A stretch of DNA of 55,418 bases. It comes from Prevotella jejuni. Its GTDB lineage: Bacteria > Bacteroidota > Bacteroidia > Bacteroidales > Bacteroidaceae. Of this stretch, positions 18,196 to 26,833 are shown in pieces. The translations under genes were made by a program, and so were the position numbers. The stretch is taken from positions 1 through 55,418 of the forward strand of contig NZ_FZNZ01000026.1 of assembly GCF_900187995.1 (NCBI RefSeq). The letters are read 5' to 3'. The notes under the pieces were generated by a model. It had not been told where the DNA came from. It searched no databases and worked only from the letters and a program-made list of their open reading frames with translations. Every line of letters begins with the position of its first letter. Positions within the stretch are counted from its first letter, which is position 1.

Positions 18196-20595
18196 ATGAA
18201 GAGACTTACTTTCTTATTTGCGCTTTTTGTGCTCGTGGCTAACGCTGCCCTGGCACAGACTGATGATACCTCTATGCCGAATGATGACGGTACGTTTACG
18301 GCTGATGGCTATAGGAATAATCGTAAATTAGGGCGCTCTGACTCAATACAAAGTCAGCATAAAGAGATACCACGAGGGATGAAGGTGTGGACAATAGACG
18401 AACGTTTCGGCGACCGCAAGGCTGCTGTTCCTGACACGTTGTCGTATATGTTCATGAATGAAGGGCTGACCACTGGCTTGCGAGGGGAGTATAATGTATT
18501 GGGAAACCTTGGCTCTCCACTTCAGAACCGTATCTTTATTGATCGCGCTCTACCGTCAGAGTTCCTTTTCCTCGACCCGTATAGTATGTTTATTGTGCAA
18601 CCTGGTGACTTCCAGTTCACCTCGACACTCTCGCCGATAACGGTTCTTACCTATAATACAGCGGGTAATCGTAACAACGGAGAAGACCGCTTTAAGGCTC
18701 TTTTCGCAGTGAATGCGGGTAAAGAATGGGGCTTTGGCTTCAAGTTCGACTACCTTTATGGACGCGGATATTATAGTAGTCAGAGTACTTCTCTCTTTAA
18801 TTACTCTATGTGGGGGAGCTATTTAGGCGAACGCTATCAGGCTCACTTGCTCCTATCTCTTAATCATCAGAAGGTTGCTGAGAATGGGGGTATCACCAAT
18901 GATGCCTATATCACGCATCCAGAGTCGTTCCGTGACAGTTATAGCGAAGAGGAGATACCAACCGTACTAAAACAGAATTGGAATAGAAACGACAATCAAC
19001 ACGTCTTCTTTAATCACCGTTATAGCCTCGGATTCTTCCGTAAGGTGCCAATGACAGCAGAGGAGATTAAGGCGAAGGAGTTTGCCCTTAAATCGCATAA
19101 AGCACAGGCTGTGGAGAAGGATAAAGAGAAGGCTCGACGACAGGCAAAGGCGAGAGGAGAGAAATTCGACGAAGAGGCATACGACAAAACGAAGCGTTCT
19201 GCTGGGCGTCCAGACGATGCTGTGATTGCTGGTGATGTACCACAGGCGAAGAAGGATACGACCACTGTGAGTGGTAGCGACCGTATGACGGTCAATTTGG
19301 AAGACTCTACACAGATGGCTAACCTTAAGAAGAAGGACGCTTTGGCTAAGGACTCTACACAGAAATGGATGAAGGATGAGTATGTGCCAGTGACGAGCTT
19401 CATCCATACCCTACGTTTTGATAACTATCGTCGTATCTATCAAGCCTACGACACTCCGACGGATTTCTATGCACAGAACTATTTTAACTATGGTAGTGCA
19501 GCGAATGATTCTATCTATGACACGACAAAGCACTGGGCATTGAAGAATACTTTTGCCCTCGCTCTACTTGAGGGTTTCAACAAGTGGGCCAAAGCTGGTC
19601 TGAAAGCCTTTGTTTCTTACGAGTTGCGTCATTACACACTTCCTTCTATGACAACGCCATCGGGTGCTACTGTCTCCCTATATAATGGTAAGCAGACATG
19701 GAACCAACACGACGTGTCTGTGGGTGGTCAGCTGTTGAAGACACAGGGTAAGACCTTCCATTATGACGTGAGTGCCGAGGCGTGGGTGGCAGGTAGTCGT
19801 GCCGGACAAGTACATGTGGATGGGCATGCCGACCTTGGTTTCCCACTCTTGGGAGATACTGTTCAGTTGGCTGCGACGGCTTTCTTCCATCGTTCTGCCC
19901 CTTCCTTCTATATGGGTCAGTACTTTGGTAAGCATTACATGTGGGATAATAACCTCGGTCAGGAGATACACTCTCGTCTTTTGGGTGAGTTCTCTCTGAA
20001 GAAGACGCGCACTAAGCTGCGTGTAGGTTATGATGTTCTCAAGAACTATACCTACTTTGGTATACAGAACGACCGTGTACAGAGTGGTGATAACTACCTT
20101 GTTCAGCATAACAATCTGAGCGTCCGTCAGTCGGGCAGTCCTATTAGTTTGCTGACAGTACAGCTCCAACAGGATTTCCGATTGGGTATCTTTAATTGGC
20201 AGAACGTGCTGACCTTGCAGAAATCAAGTAAGGAAGATATACTCCCTGTGCCGACCTTCAACGCTTATAGTAACCTCTTCATTCGATTTAGAATAGCACG
20301 TGTCTTGGATGTAGACCTTGGTGTCGATGGTCGTTACTTCACGAACTATTATGCTCCTGAATATATACCGGGCATAGGCAGCTTCGGCATACAAGAGACG
20401 GAGGCAAGTCGTACGAAGATTGGTAATTATCCGCTTCTTAATGCGTATGCGAACTTCCAACTCCAACACACTCGCTTCTTTATAATGTTTACACATGTGA
20501 ACTGTGGGGATGGAGGAAGGTATTTCTATACACCTCACTATCCTCTCAATCAGCGATTGTTACAGTTCGGTATTAGCTGGAACTTCTTCAATTAA
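18196..20595 (+). CDS. Putative porin (Porin_10-like outer-membrane barrel)
   Basis: A 799-residue protein with a signal peptide (cleavage after ALA, residue 20). The early segment with FMNEGLTTGLRGEYNVLGNLGSP, the FLDPYSMFIV strand and PITVLTYNTAGN is the hallmark of the Bacteroidota putative porin family. The rest is a barrel of alternating polar/aromatic strands ending FGISWNFFN. A charged insert at about 290-400 (Lys, Glu, Arg, Asp rich) should form a long loop. The start directly follows the stop of the small membrane protein. Channel activity is inferred from family naming only. Confidence 0.75.
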   Translation: MKRLTFLFALFVLVANAALAQTDDTSMPNDDGTFTADGYRNNRKLGRSDSIQSQHKEIPRGMKVWTIDERFGDRKAAVPDTLSYMFMNEGLTTGLRGEYNVLGNLGSPLQNRIFIDRALPSEFLFLDPYSMFIVQPGDFQFTSTLSPITVLTYNTAGNRNNGEDRFKALFAVNAGKEWGFGFKFDYLYGRGYYSSQSTSLFNYSMWGSYLGERYQAHLLLSLNHQKVAENGGITNDAYITHPESFRDSYSEEEIPTVLKQNWNRNDNQHVFFNHRYSLGFFRKVPMTAEEIKAKEFALKSHKAQAVEKDKEKARRQAKARGEKFDEEAYDKTKRSAGRPDDAVIAGDVPQAKKDTTTVSGSDRMTVNLEDSTQMANLKKKDALAKDSTQKWMKDEYVPVTSFIHTLRFDNYRRIYQAYDTPTDFYAQNYFNYGSAANDSIYDTTKHWALKNTFALALLEGFNKWAKAGLKAFVSYELRHYTLPSMTTPSGATVSLYNGKQTWNQHDVSVGGQLLKTQGKTFHYDVSAEAWVAGSRAGQVHVDGHADLGFPLLGDTVQLAATAFFHRSAPSFYMGQYFGKHYMWDNNLGQEIHSRLLGEFSLKKTRTKLRVGYDVLKNYTYFGIQNDRVQSGDNYLVQHNNLSVRQSGSPISLLTVQLQQDFRLGIFNWQNVLTLQKSSKEDILPVPTFNAYSNLFIRFRIARVLDVDLGVDGRYFTNYYAPEYIPGIGSFGIQETEASRTKIGNYPLLNAYANFQLQHTRFFIMFTHVNCGDGGRYFYTPHYPLNQRLLQFGISWNFFN

Positions 20596-20619
20596 TCATC
20601 AAGAGAATAAGGGATTAAG

Positions 20620-21561
20620 GTGATAACAGAGAACAATAACATTACAACCAACAGCCTTGCAGCATGGATACTGGCTGCGCGTCCGAAGACGCTCACCGGT
20701 GCTATGGTGCCTGTGATGATAGGTACGGCATGGGCTTGGAGGTTAGGTGGTGGGGAGGACTTTCGGGTCTTGCCTGCCGTACTTTGTTTTCTCTTTGCCT
20801 TTCTGATGCAAATAGACTCCAACTTCATCAATGACTACTTCGATTGCATAAAGGGTAACGACAATCGAACGACACGTTTAGGACCGAAGCGGGCTTGCTC
20901 GGAAGGGTGGATAACGCTCCCTGCGATGCGTCTGGGGCTTGTCATCACCTCCGTAATGGCTTGTCTTGTAGGACTCCCACTCATCTTCTTTGGTGGTTGG
21001 GAGATGATTGTCGTAGGAGGAGTGTGCGTCCTTTTCGCTTTTCTCTATACCACTTATTTCTCTTATTTAGGTTTAGGAGACGTACTGGTATTAGTCTTCT
21101 TTGGAATCATCCCAGTAGTCTTTACGACCTACGTCATCCTGCCCAATCATTCACAAGCTCTTTGTCTTCAAGTGATTATGTCGGGAGTAATATGTGGATG
21201 TGTGATAGATACCCTCCTTGTTGTCAATAACTATCGTGACAGAGAGAACGACAAACGTGACGGAAAGATAACGCTCATCGTGCGAATAGGTGAGGGAAGG
21301 GCAGAAAGGCTCTACTTAGCTTTAGGGCTTGTCGCTTACCTTCAGCTGCTTCTTCTTCTCTTTTCAGGGGAGAGCGGTAGTCTTCTCACCTTCTTATTCT
21401 TGTTCATTCTCTTCCTACCCTATAGTGTCTTGCATTACAAGACAGCCATGCGAATGAAGAAGATAAAGCGGGGCAAAGAGCTGAATACCATCTTGGCACA
21501 AACAGCCCGTAACATGCTGCTCTACGGAATAGCAACTGCAATAGCAATCGTTAGCATGTAA
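20620..21561 (+). CDS. menA: 1,4-dihydroxy-2-naphthoate polyprenyltransferase
   Basis: A 313-residue membrane enzyme that prenylates DHNA in menaquinone synthesis. It has about nine hydrophobic helices. The first Asp-rich motif is NDYFDCIKGNDNRTTR (about 70-85) and the second is NNYRDRENDKRDGK (about 205-218); both bind the prenyl diphosphate through Mg2+. The start is GTG at 20620, 24 bases after the porin gene; no ATG lies near. RPKTL at about 22-26 is typical for the family. Confidence 0.93.
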   Translation: MITENNNITTNSLAAWILAARPKTLTGAMVPVMIGTAWAWRLGGGEDFRVLPAVLCFLFAFLMQIDSNFINDYFDCIKGNDNRTTRLGPKRACSEGWITLPAMRLGLVITSVMACLVGLPLIFFGGWEMIVVGGVCVLFAFLYTTYFSYLGLGDVLVLVFFGIIPVVFTTYVILPNHSQALCLQVIMSGVICGCVIDTLLVVNNYRDRENDKRDGKITLIVRIGEGRAERLYLALGLVAYLQLLLLLFSGESGSLLTFLFLFILFLPYSVLHYKTAMRMKKIKRGKELNTILAQTARNMLLYGIATAIAIVSM

Positions 21562-21595
21562 AATGTTCCCGCCAAGCCCCACCTGTTATTATCAC

Positions 21596-21716
21596 AATTC
21601 CTTATCACCCAACATTCAACACCCCTCACCCACTCATCTCCATTCATCATCACCCAACATTCAACACCTATCACCCAATACCCAACACCCATCACCCAAC
21701 AATGCAACAACCCAAT
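21596..21716. repeat. R3 array: CACCCAA / 7-base repeats before the HD gene
   Basis: The spacer between menA and the HD gene is built from 7-base units such as CACCCAA, CATTCAA and CACCCAT. The array runs through the ATG at 21702 into its first codons (CAACAACCCAAT). The opposite orientation (TTGGGTG) is seen at 33235-33370 and 37383-37550, in both cases upstream of or between minus-strand genes, so the C-rich strand is always the coding strand. Confidence 0.85.
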
Positions 21717-22340
21717 CTCGAAATAATGACCTTTGTGGAACGTCAGATACTTCCACGATACAATGACTTCGGACGGAGTCATGGACTCGGACATGTACAA
21801 CGTGTCATTAAGAGTTCGCTTGCTTTAGCTGCCGTGACGGGCGCCGACGTGAATATGGTCTATGTCATTGCGGCCTATCACGACCTTGGTATGGAGGGTC
21901 CACGGGCCATCCATCATCTCACAAGTGGTAAGATTCTCGTTGCCGACCAACGCCTTCGTAAATGGTTCTCTGCTGAACAGATAAAGATTATGAAGGAAGC
22001 TGTTGAGGACCATCGTGCCAGCAGTTCGCGGGTACCACGTAGTATCTATGGGAAGATTGTGGCTGAGGCTGATCGCGATCTCGAGCCAGAGGTGGTCTTC
22101 TCTCGTGCCATTCTCTTTGGAATAGAGAACTATCCAGAGAAGAACGATGACGAGATGTGGCTGCGTTTCCGTGATCACATGAAAGAGAAATATGGGCGAG
22201 CTGGTTACTTGAGGTTATGGATACCAGGTTCTCCGAATGCTAAGAACCTTGAGACGATACGTAAGACGATAGATGACGAAACGGCATTAAGAAAAGTATT
22301 CGACCGTATCTATCGACAGATACGAGAAGAAGATAAATGA
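21702..22340 (+). CDS. HD-domain phosphohydrolase
   Basis: A 212-residue cytosolic protein of the HD superfamily. Metal ligands: HGLGHVQRV (about 27-35), the HD pair in AAYHDLG (about 65-71), DHRASSS (about 106) and EADRDLE (about 125-131). Such enzymes hydrolyse phosphate esters of nucleotides or related molecules. The start may be the ATG at 21702 or a second at 21726; the first eight residues come from the R3 repeat, so the inner start is attractive. The stop overlaps the next gene's start by four bases (ATGA). Confidence 0.85.
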   Translation: MQQPNLEIMTFVERQILPRYNDFGRSHGLGHVQRVIKSSLALAAVTGADVNMVYVIAAYHDLGMEGPRAIHHLTSGKILVADQRLRKWFSAEQIKIMKEAVEDHRASSSRVPRSIYGKIVAEADRDLEPEVVFSRAILFGIENYPEKNDDEMWLRFRDHMKEKYGRAGYLRLWIPGSPNAKNLETIRKTIDDETALRKVFDRIYRQIREEDK

Positions 22341-22831
22341 AAGAAAAGAATAGAACAAAAGATATGACGAACGAAGCTTTAATGCGAAGGGCCATCGAAC
22401 TCTCGGCCGATAGCGTACGTAATGGTGGCGGACCATTTGGGGCTGTTATTGCTCGAAGGGGTGAAATCATCGCAGAAGGTAGTAATGGTGTAACGATTCA
22501 GAATGATCCAACGGCACACGCAGAGGTATCTGCTATCCGTAAAGCCTGTCAGAAGCTGGGTACATTCGACCTCTCAGGCTGTGACATCTATACCTCTTGC
22601 GAACCTTGTCCTATGTGCTTGGGTGCTATCTATTGGTCGCACCTCGATAAGATTTACTATGCTAACGACAGAAAGGATGCTGCTAACATCGGATTTGATG
22701 ATGATTTCATCTATCAAGAGATAGAGGTTGCACCGCAGTATCGCAAGAAACCATCTGAAATACTGCTGCGTAATGAGGCGATAAAGGTGTTTCAGCTGTG
22801 GGATGAGAAGCTGGATAAAACTGAATATTAG
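22337..22831 (+). CDS. Guanine deaminase-like nucleoside/base deaminase
   Basis: A 164-residue zinc deaminase. THAE-type motif TAHAEVSAIRKA (about 56-67; His and Glu) and PCPMC (about 84-90) are the cytidine-deaminase fold ligands. The GGPFGAVI and SCEPCPMCLGAIYWS context, plus the FDDDFIYQE C-terminal region, resembles the short guanine deaminase (GuaD) type more than TadA. It would convert guanine to xanthine. It overlaps the HD gene by four bases, so the two enzymes likely act in one purine-related step. A start at an inner ATG (22364) is possible. Confidence 0.82.
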   Translation: MKEKNRTKDMTNEALMRRAIELSADSVRNGGGPFGAVIARRGEIIAEGSNGVTIQNDPTAHAEVSAIRKACQKLGTFDLSGCDIYTSCEPCPMCLGAIYWSHLDKIYYANDRKDAANIGFDDDFIYQEIEVAPQYRKKPSEILLRNEAIKVFQLWDEKLDKTEY

Positions 22832-22846
22832 TGTCCCTAACCATAG

Positions 22847-22883
22847 AGTCAATGTCGCACACAGCTGTCGCATTGACTTTTTT
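22847..22883 (+). terminator. Terminator after the deaminase gene
   Basis: AGTCAATG pairs with CATTGACT across a 16-base loop, followed by six T. It lies 16 bases after the stop codon. Confidence 0.85.
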
Positions 22884-22921
22884 CATATCGTTAGTACGGC
22901 GGTTAATTTGTTAAAAGGGTG

Positions 22922-23389
22922 ATGATGAGAGGAAAGATAAGAATAACAAAGAACTTGGTTATCACGGTGTTTGTATCGACATTACTGATAGAGTTTGTCT
23001 TGTTGTTTATGCATGGATGTTATGATGGTGATGGTCTTCGTTTTAATCTACGGGAGCAGACTTTCTCTGTAGAGGAGGGCTGTGTCTGTGGAGGGGGCTT
23101 AAACTTTAGCAGTGAAGATGCTGCAGATAAGTTCTCTGTCATTTATAATAAGAATATACACGCCTTTTGGTATGATAGTTACAATCCATCTGTCCTTGAT
23201 ATCAATAATCTCCCCGCCTGTTGCCGTGTTGTTTTGCATGACGATACGTTGTTACTTCATCGTCTGCCATTGCTGCCAAATACAGCTTATAACGTCTATC
23301 GTATGTCTGGTTGTCGCAGGGTACGGACGTTAACCATTGTAACAGACCAACAGGGTAAGGTTGTTCATTATCGTAAGAATAATTTTTAA
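22922..23389 (+). CDS. Small Cys-rich exported or anchored protein, unknown
   Basis: About 155 residues. Start choice lies between GTG 22919, ATG 22922 and ATG 22925. One hydrophobic segment (about residues 10-30) ends in MHGC, so it is either a membrane anchor or a poor lipobox. Cys residues are frequent afterwards (GCVCGGG, ACCRVV, SGCRRV). The C-terminal part (LPNTAYNVYRMSG ... TIVTDQQGKVV) looks like a compact beta domain. I do not recognise the family. Confidence 0.6.
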   Translation: MMRGKIRITKNLVITVFVSTLLIEFVLLFMHGCYDGDGLRFNLREQTFSVEEGCVCGGGLNFSSEDAADKFSVIYNKNIHAFWYDSYNPSVLDINNLPACCRVVLHDDTLLLHRLPLLPNTAYNVYRMSGCRRVRTLTIVTDQQGKVVHYRKNNF

Positions 23390-23505
23390 GCGAGATAGTA
23401 TGCGGTCTAAGAAGAAGGTGTCTTTGATGAGAAGAGTTCTTCTTGTGTGTTCAGAGGGGTTGTGAAGGATTTGTGTTATAGGATAAAAAAGTGTATCAGA
23501 TAGGT

Positions 23506-24255
23506 ATGAGTAATAAAAGATTGTTTCGGAGTTTAATGTCGTTTCTCCTCCTCCTCATGGGGTTGGGACAGCCAGTGTATGGCCAATACACGTCAATTCA
23601 AGACACAGCACGGTGTCTGTCGGTGCGTGACTCTTCAGCAACGGAGGCTTTTGGGAAGAATACAGATAGGCAAGTTACCGCTTATTATTATGCTAATAAA
23701 GCAAGTCTCGTAGATAAATACTTTCGTAGGGGGATGTCGAGAATAAGCATACTGAATATTCCTAAGGGTAAACGACCTGCCCCAGAAAGTTATTTGAAAC
23801 GCAGATATATCAGGCGACACCTAAAGTACTTTAAGGGTGGTGCATCTTGTATCGTTTCTAAAGCGATGTTAGAACGATACGATGGTGACTCTATCGGGAA
23901 AGCTGATAACAGTCAGTTTATTATGACAAAGGCTGAGATGGATAGCGTCTTGACAAAGAGTCATGGTGACTTATCACGTATTGAACATGAGTTGGGAATC
24001 CCTTCTGGGGCATGGAAGCATCGGGTGTTGGTAAGAATTGATATCCCTAAACCAAAGAAACTGAGGTTGAGAATGGCGTCGGGAAACGAGGTTGGGGCGA
24101 ATGTACTATGGCTTCCGGGTGGTCTCTTACCTACTGGATATAAGGAGGCGGTGATAGATAGGATTCCAAAAGGGAAATATAAGGCTTCGTTGATAGTACT
24201 TACTGGGGAGGTAAATGACGGACTTGCTGTGCCGAATAAGAATGAACAGAAATAG
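23506..24255 (+). CDS. Exported protein, unknown
   Basis: A 249-residue protein from the ATG at 23506; an upstream in-frame GTG at 23491 adds five residues. The signal peptide ends near VYG-Q. The N-terminal third contains ARCLSVRDSS and a YYYANKASLVDKYFRRGMSR segment, followed by basic stretches (KRRYIRRHLKYFKGG) and a C-terminal beta-rich domain (RVLVRIDIPKPKKLRLRM). No known family recognised. It stands alone before a 965-base spacer. Confidence 0.65.
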   Translation: MSNKRLFRSLMSFLLLLMGLGQPVYGQYTSIQDTARCLSVRDSSATEAFGKNTDRQVTAYYYANKASLVDKYFRRGMSRISILNIPKGKRPAPESYLKRRYIRRHLKYFKGGASCIVSKAMLERYDGDSIGKADNSQFIMTKAEMDSVLTKSHGDLSRIEHELGIPSGAWKHRVLVRIDIPKPKKLRLRMASGNEVGANVLWLPGGLLPTGYKEAVIDRIPKGKYKASLIVLTGEVNDGLAVPNKNEQK

Positions 24256-24448
24256 TGAAAAGCTGGTGTAGAGGGTTTAAAGAGGGGATATGGTTATAGA
24301 GGAAGGGCTGTCGATGAGGCTATGAGGTGGCTAATGAAATAGTTGACATATATTCGGACATGAGTAGATCACGATTTTCAGATGTTCTTCTAAGAACTGT
24401 CTTGAGGTGACTTAGTATCATATAGCTTTGAGGAAGTTCCTTACTTAT

Positions 24449-25034
24449 GGTTCTTCCGTTAAATGTGTAGATTGTTAATAGAGTGAGATTAATCCACATA
24501 CATGGTAAGCTTACCTCCAATAAGATTGTTTTATAAGGGGGGGTAAACTATACGATAAATGTAATTAGGTGTGATGTCTATCTGTCGTCTATAACCTGCT
24601 TATTCCCTTATTAAATCATGTTTGTAAACTATTTTTGTACATCTCAAACCCAATACATGCTCTTTTGGCTTCTAAAAGACGCCCTTTTGGCTTGCAAAAG
24701 ATGCTCTTTAAGACCCTTGCTAACGCCCTTTTGAAGTCCAATTAGGCACCTTTTACTTTACACTAGGTAACTAATTGATACTCTGTTGATTGTAAACCTG
24801 CTTCATGTGTGTATTTTTGCCGTTAGTTATAGGTGTTTTCCTTGAATTTATGTAATGATTTTTCAAACCCTTGCCTGCAGGTTTTCGAAGTCTTAAAACG
24901 AAAAGATTTTCAATGAAAGAGGATGAAAATAGGATAGATAGTTGACTGTCTCAGCTATATTTTAGTTTAGTGAGTAATTTTGGCTCTTACGTTAAAGCAC
25001 TACGAAAAGCGTCCACACATTTAACGGAAGAACC
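24449..25034. repeat. Inverted repeat pair flanking 546 bases
   Basis: Arms 24449-24468 and 25015-25034 are exact reverse complements, and the match extends with one mismatch on each side to about 26 bases. A TATTTTTG box (24630-24637) lies between them. Confidence 0.7.
24651..24864. repeat. R2 element, copy 3 (divergent)
   Basis: A variant copy with ACGCCCTTTTG in place of ACGCCCTTCTTG, four direct units at 24651-24735, then GGCACCTTTTAC, TTGTAAACC and the box TTATGTAATGATTTTTCA (24848-24865). The shared order of parts identifies it. Confidence 0.7.
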
Positions 25035-25220
25035 TTACTTATTAGTAGAGAGAGACTATCGATGAAATGGTATCGTACTCGTAAGTTATCTTGTGAATAT
25101 ACGGGATGAAGGGAGGGTGGCCTGTAAGCAGAGGGAACTTGGGACTGGTTGCAGGATAATGGGCGGTCTGTTCTTTATTTGCTTGATACTGCTTTGAGTC
25201 GGATTTATATGGTTGAGAAG

Positions 25221-25859
25221 TTATGACCCTTGTTGTCTCCTTTGAAAACCATGTAGACCTATCCTCCAGAAAAGCCGTACGACGAGGACGGTTAGTAGGA
25301 GAGATAGTACGCCACCAATGATGTAGGCTGTTCTTCTTTGGTCCCAGTAGTAGGTGTTATTATCAATGAGGTGGATGGAAAAAGGACTTATTTGGCGTGT
25401 AAGACCTTGATAGGTAAGACTGTCAGTATGGGTCCCGTCCTGTAGATTAAATATAAAGTATCTACCGTCCGCCTTACCGATCACAGAGTCACCAATCACT
25501 TGTATGTGTGTAACGTCAGATATTAGTATCTCGTTGTAAAGGTCGCCTTTCTTGCATATACCTCCATTGTCGGGTGTATCAGTACTGCTCAGTTCGTAGT
25601 TATTCTTCAGTGGTGTGCTCCAGCTATCACCAATTCCTATATCCGTTCCAAGAATGATTGCGATGATAATCATTGCTACTAAGCTACTTGCAGCGTAGGT
25701 GAATAGAGCTACACCCGGCGTGAAGAAGGAGAGTATCATCCTCCTCTTCCTCTGTTCTTTACAAAGGAAATAAGTAAAGGGGAGCGTTAGCAAGCCTGAT
25801 ACTAAGGATAGTAGTAGGAAGATAACGGCCCAGAAAATAAGAACGAAAAGCATTCCCAT
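25221..25859 (-). CDS. Membrane protein, unknown
   Basis: A 212-residue protein with two N-terminal hydrophobic segments (about 3-35 and 45-72), a soluble beta-rich middle (about 75-178, with ISDVTHIQVIGDSVIGKADGRYFIFNL) and one C-terminal helix (about 179-200) followed by a basic tail. The soluble part is predicted outside the cytoplasm. No known family recognised. It has no close partner: the next minus-strand gene is 470 bases upstream. Confidence 0.65.
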   Translation of the reverse strand: MGMLFVLIFWAVIFLLLSLVSGLLTLPFTYFLCKEQRKRRMILSFFTPGVALFTYAASSLVAMIIIAIILGTDIGIGDSWSTPLKNNYELSSTDTPDNGGICKKGDLYNEILISDVTHIQVIGDSVIGKADGRYFIFNLQDGTHTDSLTYQGLTRQISPFSIHLIDNNTYYWDQRRTAYIIGGVLSLLLTVLVVRLFWRIGLHGFQRRQQGS

Positions 25860-26083
25860 ATTTTATATTGATTAATTTAAAAGGAAGAGAGTGACGGTAC
25901 TATCTACCTCCCTTTGATGTACTTAAAATGATGTTATCGCCTTTTCAAGTGATAGAGACATCACGCTTTATGGTGTTCATCTCCGTCTCTTGAAACAGTA
26001 TTGGCTAACTCTATGATAAATGAGTACTCCTTACACGCTCTGTCTCTGTACATAGATAATACGTCTCTCCACCCAAAATAAAA
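25860..26083. other. Spacer upstream of the membrane protein gene
   Basis: About 220 AT-rich bases with no gene or repeat I can name. Beyond it lies the R6 element at 26084-26170 and another 160 bases of unremarkable sequence up to the STM3941-like gene. Confidence 0.5.
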
Positions 26084-26170
26084 GTTGCTGTCATTACTGT
26101 CATCCTATCTCATCACCTAACTTATTAGTTTACAGGGGGATTGTATGAAATGTTAAATGTGACAGCAAAC
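26084..26170 (-). repeat. R6 MITE-like element, copy 1
   Basis: An 87-base element with inverted ends (GTTGCTGTCA at 26084-26093, TGACAGCAAAC at 26160-26170). Read on the minus strand it aligns along its length with copies at 41341-41428 and 54243-54330, and the flank AAGTTTTATTTT is shared with the 41341 copy. Confidence 0.75.
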
Positions 26171-26331
26171 AAAAATAAAACTTATCTTGTATAATATGTA
26201 ATGATATAGAGTAAGAGGTTATCGCTCATATCCATCTGATTTATACGTCGTTTATTATTAGAAGCGAGAGTGTTAGCTTATCAGACCAATGAGGCCGACA
26301 AGGGTGGTGGAGTACTGGTTGACAACTAATC

Positions 26332-26829
26332 TTATTGATGTTCTACCAACTTCTCTTTGCACAATGCAAGCGCTTCCTCGGCTCTTCCATCTATTAGATA
26401 AGCAGGGAAAGCGTAGTTGGCATTGATAGTTTTTAGGTTGTATTCCATTGTCTTGCGTTTTATCCACGATGGTTCGCTTGCAAGAACCTCTGTTGGATTC
26501 TTCATTTGGATGGTTATCAACCTATTACCCTTAAAGCGTATCAAATCGAAGTCGGCTATTTCACGCCATAATATTTCCTTAGCTCCATAGATAGAAAGGC
26601 CGCTATCAGTAAACTCAATATCTTTCTTATGGGTTATGATAAGTCTTATCTTTCTATAAGTCATGTATAAAACACTTCCACCAAAGAAGGTGACGGAGAG
26701 TACACCAGTAACCTTTATCTTCCAAACAGGATAGGTTGTTGTGGAGGTATCCATGGTAAGGAGCCATATTCCTAAGATTGTAAATGCTATGCCACCTAAG
26801 TAAGCAAGGGTCTTCTTTGTCGTATTCAT
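26332..26829 (-). CDS. STM3941-like membrane protein
   Basis: A 165-residue protein with two N-terminal helices (about 7-25 and 38-58) and a cytosolic domain of PH-like character: DIEFTDSGLSIYGAKEILWREIADFDLIRFKGNRLITI (about 70-107). This matches the STM3941 family of small membrane proteins of unknown role. It starts four bases after the tex stop codon, so it is probably cotranscribed with tex. Confidence 0.7.
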   Translation of the reverse strand: MNTTKKTLAYLGGIAFTILGIWLLTMDTSTTTYPVWKIKVTGVLSVTFFGGSVLYMTYRKIRLIITHKKDIEFTDSGLSIYGAKEILWREIADFDLIRFKGNRLITIQMKNPTEVLASEPSWIKRKTMEYNLKTINANYAFPAYLIDGRAEEALALCKEKLVEHQ

Positions 26830-26833
26830 CTCT

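Larger units (their letters stand above)
24256..25220. other. Gene-poor spacer with inverted repeat and R2 copy
   Basis: No convincing gene. It holds the R2-3 element and a 20-base perfect inverted repeat (24449-24468 and 25015-25034, GGTTCTTCCGTTAAATGTGT and its complement). Both arms can be read as coding TFNGRT, as in tails of exported Prevotella proteins, so they may be relics of decayed genes; alternatively they bound an invertible segment. Confidence 0.6.

Noticed and set aside
18967..20538. Long minus-strand frames inside the porin gene
   Set aside because: The plus-strand porin frame is continuous with a family match; the antisense frames have no recognisable domains.
24320..24520. 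66-codon minus-strand frame as a gene
   Set aside because: No start context, no signal or domain, and it overlaps the inverted-repeat arm; more likely a relic of an exported-protein tail.
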